The notes under the pieces were generated by a model. That model did not search any database. It was given only the letters and a program-made list of their open reading frames with translations, and had not been told where the DNA came from. DNA of 64,000 nucleotides from Nipponacmea schrenckii (Eukaryota > Mollusca > Gastropoda > Lottiidae). The translations under genes were made by a program, and so were the position numbers. Where the stretch lies: the NCBI GenBank assembly GCA_030562195.1, contig CM060201.1, forward strand, positions 33,090,067 to 33,154,066. Direction: 5' to 3'. This document shows positions 58,535 through 64,000 of the stretch, in pieces (position 1 is the first letter of the stretch; each line of letters opens with the position of its first letter).

Positions 58535-60114
58535 CTTTATCGTTGTTGTGTAAAGGAACATCTGAAGACTGATTCTAGTCTGTCACAATTTCTAGCGTAA
58601 AGTTACTGTCTTTCTCCTTATTATTAATTTTATTTCATTCAAACACAAAATAGAAAAGTTAAGAGATGAATAGGAATCCAGGTTTTTTTTCTTTACATGT
58701 ATTATATTTTGCAACAAAAGAAATTACATGATATAGTTACAATTTAGATCCCCTCCTCACCATTTATTGAGATTATTGATAACAAATAAATCACACATCC
58801 AAACAAATGTCTAAAATCAAGACAATAAATCAATTTATTTGTATATTTTTAGGTAATATATTTTAGATAAAAATACCAGAAAATCTAAAGACAGGTGGGA
58901 AAACTTAAAAAAAAACTTTTGATCATTGATCACGAAGGGAAGAAAGCAGATTCTGGTTGAGATTAAACCAGGCAAATGTGTGGACTAGGTTTTAGTCAAC
59001 GATATCTAGAACATTCGATAAGGATCATAAAATAACAATAAAGAAGCCCAAACGATGCATAGGAGCTCCGGGTATTGGAATATAAAGATATCCAGGACAG
59101 TCAATAATGACAAATTATTATCACCATGTTGTTTTTAGAGGTCCTTGTTTTAAATTTTCAGGACTGACAACGTGGCAACTTGGTTTATATCTTGAATGTC
59201 TTCCCTTCATTTGGTAACAAATTATCTTTAAAATTATTTATCATTTAAATTGGCGATTAGAATAATAAATGTTGTTACGGTATTAACAAAGGGCTTCATG
59301 ATCCATGAAATTTACGTAAGTTTTTAAAATAGTTCTGGCGTATAACAATTAATGGTAGGCTTTTTTAAGTTAAAAGATTCAGTTAAGTCCAGGGACGTAT
59401 TTCTGTAGGTTATGGCACATGGTATTCATAAATTGAAGCAAACAATTGTTCGACCTTCGAAAATAAATAATATAATAATATTGAGATTTGCTCAAAACAT
59501 CGCTAAAATCCCGCGCTTCTAAATCTACACCATTTTACATAACTTCTGGATTGTTTTGACTAGGCCTAGAAGTTATGGTTGCCAATTACCATGGCATCGA
59601 ATACTAAAACCGTGAGTAATAACGTATTCCTCTTTTCATCAAAAAAGGTTGTCACTGTAGCAGAATAGGGGCAAGAAAATGAGCTCGATGCATTAGGCCT
59701 ACTATTAGGCCAAGCTTTGAACTCGGTTTTTATTCGCCCTCGTGTAATATGATTGTAGGCCTATATTGCCGTCGCCCCTGTCCACCAATCGACCCGCCTC
59801 CACATTTGGGTTAACGCGATTTAGGCCAGAGTTTGGTCCGATTTAATACAACTTAGTGTGTAGGATTATAACCATAAGATGTTGGTCACGTTCGAATTCG
59901 AGTTTCGTTCGACAAGTAGTGCCTACTTATTTAAAGGGGCACAGTCTTGATTTGTTTCGGACAATCATCCGACAGCCTCAGACACATGAAATCTTTTGTT
60001 TAGCTAATCAGAAATAGTCTACAGAGCTTACCTTTGAAATTTGAGCCTTCAAATCCATGGGTATACATATTTATCCGTGTTTGAAATCCTAATGTCCTAT
60101 TAAGTCCCGCCATA
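58535..60114. other. Region without a recognised gene
   Basis: AT-rich sequence. A very degenerate head of the 160-bp family (ATTCGCCCTCGTG ... GCCGTCGCCCCTGTCC) may lie at about 59731-59800. Nothing else is recognised. Confidence 0.45.
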
Positions 60115-60614
60115 NNNNNNNNNNNNNNNNNNNNNNNNNNNNNNNNNNNNNNNNNNNNNNNNNNNNNNNNNNNNNNNNNNNNNNNNNNNNNNNNNNNNNN
60201 NNNNNNNNNNNNNNNNNNNNNNNNNNNNNNNNNNNNNNNNNNNNNNNNNNNNNNNNNNNNNNNNNNNNNNNNNNNNNNNNNNNNNNNNNNNNNNNNNNNN
60301 NNNNNNNNNNNNNNNNNNNNNNNNNNNNNNNNNNNNNNNNNNNNNNNNNNNNNNNNNNNNNNNNNNNNNNNNNNNNNNNNNNNNNNNNNNNNNNNNNNNN
60401 NNNNNNNNNNNNNNNNNNNNNNNNNNNNNNNNNNNNNNNNNNNNNNNNNNNNNNNNNNNNNNNNNNNNNNNNNNNNNNNNNNNNNNNNNNNNNNNNNNNN
60501 NNNNNNNNNNNNNNNNNNNNNNNNNNNNNNNNNNNNNNNNNNNNNNNNNNNNNNNNNNNNNNNNNNNNNNNNNNNNNNNNNNNNNNNNNNNNNNNNNNNN
60601 NNNNNNNNNNNNNN
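60115..60614. other. Assembly gap (500 N)
   Basis: A run of exactly 500 N, so the true distance between its flanks is unknown. Any open frame crossing it is an artefact. Confidence 1.
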
Positions 60615-61844
60615 CAAACGCTTACAACTGAGCATGGACAGAATTGAAAGATTTCGAAGACAAAAACGTCAAGAAAGACTTGTTTTAATCTGCTATTTAA
60701 CGATGTTAGCAGCAGTTCTAAACAGCTCGAGTTCGAGTAACACTATAAGCTTTGAAATACTAGTATATAGGTGAAAAGTCGAGAGAAAAAAAAAACAGGA
60801 GGACAAAGGAAAGGTCCCAGCAAGGGAAGAAAATTTTCTTTTTTCTTCTTTTTCCCTCTCGGGGCGAGAAGCCGAGAATAATAGTGGCCACAGCTATATT
60901 CCGTGAAGAGTAGGCACAAGTAATGGAAAATTGATAAATATTTTATCACCTTAACTTGTATTCTATCAAAAGTTACAAAGTTACTGTCAATCTTATTTTA
61001 TTTTCTAGATTCTGGTTATACCGTATTTACCTGTATTTTATTTGAAGCGTAAATTGTTTCTTTTGATTTCAGTAATTTCAGAATCACTTTCTGTGAATAA
61101 TTAACCTAGAAATTTGAAATAACAATTCCTAAATATTATTGAGAATTGGAAATCTTTTCGTCCCCACTCTCCCCTGCTACAAAATTCTAAAGCTGAAAAA
61201 GATAGATTTTGTCTTCAATAGAGAATTTTTAAGATTTTTAAATGGCATTTAGCAATTATAGGTACAATATACAGATACAGCTATATGGAACAACAGTTGT
61301 TTATTTAGTCTCTTATCAATACCCCCCTCGTTATAACTGCATATTTACTGCCCCCTCCCCTTCCTACAAGTAATGTGACCACCCCCTTACAAATGCCCCC
61401 CCCCCCTCCTTGGCATATAGGGGTGGTTACGGGCCTTTGAAGCACCTGTTTGGTGTGATCTCGTTCCATATTCGCAGACGGGAGTAAGTCTTAAGATACC
61501 AGTAAAAGATCAAGCTTGGAGAATCACCTTCGACCTACATCACAAGGTTTAGGCAGCAAAAAAGACGATAAGCTTCGGTCAGTCAGTTCAGGATTCCGTT
61601 CGGAAACATCGACCACACAGGTTGCCCATAAAGCCTCTTGCATTACCTCTTGCATATGGGGGAGGGTGCGTCAACAATCTGTGAGACAGTTTATCATTTT
61701 CTAAGGGAGTCAGGAATGATTATCTGAGTAGCTCAACAGAAGATCGCCCTGCTCCTCTGTGGGTGTGGCGATCATTGATAGATTGTCAGAAAAAGATTAA
61801 GATACAAAAGAAAAACCACAACAGAAGAACTATCGATGAAGACC
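60615..61844. other. Region without a recognised gene
   Basis: Includes C-rich stretches around 61320-61410. A block of higher GC at 61440-61790 has a short open frame at 61516-61704 in which I recognise no domain. Confidence 0.45.
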
Positions 61845-61849
61845 ATAAT

Positions 61850-62780
61850 ATAATTAAGATGTAACAAAATCATTACATAATACAGCAATATCTAAATACA
61901 AAGTAAAATAATTATTCCCGGCCATGTTAGACCTACGATTCACTGCAATATCATCAGTATCTATATCACAGTAAGTTTATTCAATTCTCTAAAAGGGCTT
62001 AAATCTCATTTAAAAAGGAAAGATTAATATAATTAAGATGTAACAAACAATTTCGACTTAAAATACGAAAGGCTGTTAGTTAAAAATATATTCGAGGTAT
62101 CCATAAAAGCACCAAAGAAAAATAAAAACATATAATCTGATAAAATATAAAAGTCACTGTTTAGACATAACATTAAAATAACAGTTTTCTCCTATAAAAC
62201 GTTTGTTCTAAAAATTGACCTAGTTTTAACTGAGTATTATCGTCTGCCATAATTAATTAAAATAGTTTATAGCTAAACTCATTAAATCTTGGTTGTGTGG
62301 GATCTACAAAATCAATTAAAAAATCATCAATGGGTGGTTTAGGTTTCGTAGCAATGGGTTCTGATCCTGACTTGACATTGAAGTCGTCTTTGTTGCCTAG
62401 TTTCTTTAGGGTTTGAAACATAGATTTGGACAGCTGTCCATGATTCCAAAGATTCGACAATTTTCCATACTTTTGTAAACCAAGAATTTCTACTCCTAAA
62501 ATTCCTAAGATAGTGGAACATATAGAGTGAATATCTACAACCATCAAGTTTATACAATTTACATAAATGCCTGATAATTCAACCTTCTGGTTTGCTAGGC
62601 AAGACGTCCAACCGATATCACCACGAGTAGCCAAATTAGAGATGTTTTTACCAACACCGAGAAAGAATTTGACAGCCTTATATTGTACGGTACATTATTT
62701 ATACTTGCATATGCCTTTGTTCCCCAGATTCCAGCACAATAGTAAAGAATGGGTTCAACTAAGGACGAGGTGAGCTTTGT
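61850..62780 (-). pseudogene. LINE-B remnant, C-terminal tail and 3' region
   Basis: On the minus strand, from about 62780, the frame reads YYCAGIWGTKAYASINNV. After a frame break it reads KFFLGVGKNISNLATRGDIG and continues open to 62257 (DDFLIDFVDPTQPRFNEF, stop). The AGIWG and FLGVG...GDIGW blocks are characteristic of the region after the reverse transcriptase in many invertebrate LINEs. The RT itself is not in the window. The 3' untranslated part follows to 61850. Confidence 0.55.
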
Positions 62781-63669
62781 AAATACTCATAATCAGTCAT
62801 AATCTTACCGATAAAACAAGAATGATGCTTTGAAATTCATTCACTCATGACAATCAACAACACCAATTAATTATTCATTACTTACTACAGAAAGAAGGTA
62901 ATAGTAATTCTCCTTGCGCAATATCTAAAACACGTTCCTTTTAAAACGTCCAACCTTTAAGAAGAAACTGACAGAAGTAGAAGGTATCTGTGTGCAAGGT
63001 ACTTTTGTGAACAATTTTTTTCTTTGGACGTTTTGAGCCGATCGCTTAATTTACAAAATTAAAAAAAAAGAAAACGAATTTCATTAAAAAACATTTTATA
63101 CATCGTTCAAATGGGCACAAAAGTTGAAAATCTGAAAACAAATCACTCTCTGCAAAGTCAAGCACTGCAAAGCACTGCGAAATTTCGAACAGTTTCGGTA
63201 GTGTAGACAAAATATTATCGATTCCACTTGCAAGATGCTAGTTAGGTTATTCACACAAATTATATAATCTGCGTATCCTTACTGGATAACAACTTCTTAT
63301 GACTAGTGTAGACATCGGTAATGAAAAAGAATGACACTTTGGAGAGCAACAGACCAAGATTACAAAACAATATAACACTAAAAACCGTGGATGTTACCAT
63401 TGCAGTAATTATTGGGCCGGTTACATTTCAGATGCCCTTGCTAATTTGCCACTTTAGTAAAGTGCCACTCTGTGTCACTTGTGGCTCTAATTTTATATGT
63501 GTTTAATACAAGCGTTATAATTATATTCCTTTTGTAATAGTCATTGAATATAGACCAATTAAAATAATATTTTGCTTTGATTGTTATTAATTTCAAATTT
63601 TAATAATGTAAGGTGACCTTACCAGTATTGGAATCATCACGTAATCTAAAGTTTTAATCATTCCACAAG

Positions 63670-63745
63670 ATGGCTGCAACTGATGTCGCAAGGAATATAA
63701 TAGTTGTACAGATTTTAATTCTAGGATTGTATGGCGTTCTTTCAG
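63670..63745 (+). CDS. Duplicate of the signal-peptide-like first exon
   Basis: Same 76-nt exon as at 10094, ATG to the donor TCAG|GTAGTT in phase 1, with one Ser-to-Gly difference and no disabling change. Downstream exons would lie beyond 63837, where the two copies diverge, or outside the window. Confidence 0.4.
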
Positions 63746-64000
63746 GTAGTTTGGTATTTTCTTCGAATTCATTGTCTATTTTTTCAACTTTAAAAAGCTG
63801 CTTTGTGTCGCTCTCCTCTAAGTCGACTTAGACATGATGTAGTATGATGTTATATTCATCTGAGAAACAGGTGGAACTATCATTAAAGATAAAGCAATAT
63901 AAAATAATATCTGCTGTGTCAAAACTCATTTAGATCAAGTTCATGGAGAGTTTAATATGCAAATAAATTAATTAATTGTCACCTTAATATCTTTAGATAT

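Larger units (their letters stand above)
61845..63837. repeat. Second copy of the 4.69-10.26 kb segment
   Basis: Matches 4690-5165 and then 8912-10256 in the same order and orientation at roughly 95% identity by eye. It lacks LINE-A and the SINE, has about 200 bp extra at 62245-62450 and about 360 bp extra at 62715-63075. It ends at GTCGACTTAGACATG in both copies. Confidence 0.9.

Noticed and set aside
60000..60635. 211-residue frame across the gap
   Set aside because: Consists almost entirely of N codons.

Overview
The window is eukaryotic, AT-rich and dominated by mobile elements. Evidence for an invertebrate, most likely a mollusc (an inference): spliced exons; a diverse retroelement set (two LINE groups, Penelope-like, DIRS-like, Ty3/Gypsy and Ty1/Copia); a tRNA-derived SINE; and a repeat family with TATACGCCCA heads, CGTCCGTC runs and about 160-bp units carrying the phrases GTTATTGCCCTTG and GATGAAACTTGGTGT. 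One 500-base assembly gap lies at 60115-60614. Only two host-gene signals are moderately convincing (terminal exons at 1-1383 and a duplicated signal-peptide exon at 10094 and 63670), plus one large gene of uncertain status at 14.3-19.7 kb.

Layout. 0-4.7 kb: last exons of an unknown gene with the 160-bp repeat in its last intron and downstream. 4.7-10.3 kb: an old LINE remnant (LINE-B) split by a younger LINE (LINE-A, minus strand), then a SINE with perfect target duplications and a signal-peptide exon. The same segment without LINE-A and without the SINE lies at 61.85-63.84 kb and shows both pre-insertion sites. 10.4-25.3 kb: a tandem pair of related genes, each with its own upstream module, embedded in three arrays of one 37-bp minisatellite. 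26.9-33.1 kb: a decayed Ty3/Gypsy element. 33.8-38.3 kb: a Ty1/Copia element with both LTRs and a 5-bp target duplication. 38.4-40.4 kb: a PIF/Harbinger-like element. 40.6-45.2 kb: a second LINE-A copy whose 3' part is replaced by a Penelope GIY-YIG segment. 45.2-49.4 kb: a Myb/SANT-like pseudogene, an orphan exon and an L1-like remnant. 49.4-51.9 kb: another 160-bp array. 51.9-55.5 kb: a Penelope-like element on the minus strand next to a 317-bp near-perfect palindrome containing a complete hammerhead ribozyme fold. 55.7-57.0 kb: a DIRS-like reverse transcriptase with a triplicated segment. 57.9-58.5 kb: a foldback MITE.

The most unusual locus is 10.5-25.3 kb. The intact copy encodes a Tudor-like domain, a tract of about 38 copies of an 11-residue repeat, zinc fingers, a tyrosine-recombinase-like core and a C-terminal Myb-like domain. 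The second copy keeps the first two parts and a decayed Myb-like end. Both start from a duplicated upstream module with an E-box and a CRE-like site at fixed spacing. The arrangement could be a Crypton-like amplifying cassette or a tandemly duplicated domesticated recombinase. The sequence alone does not decide between them.
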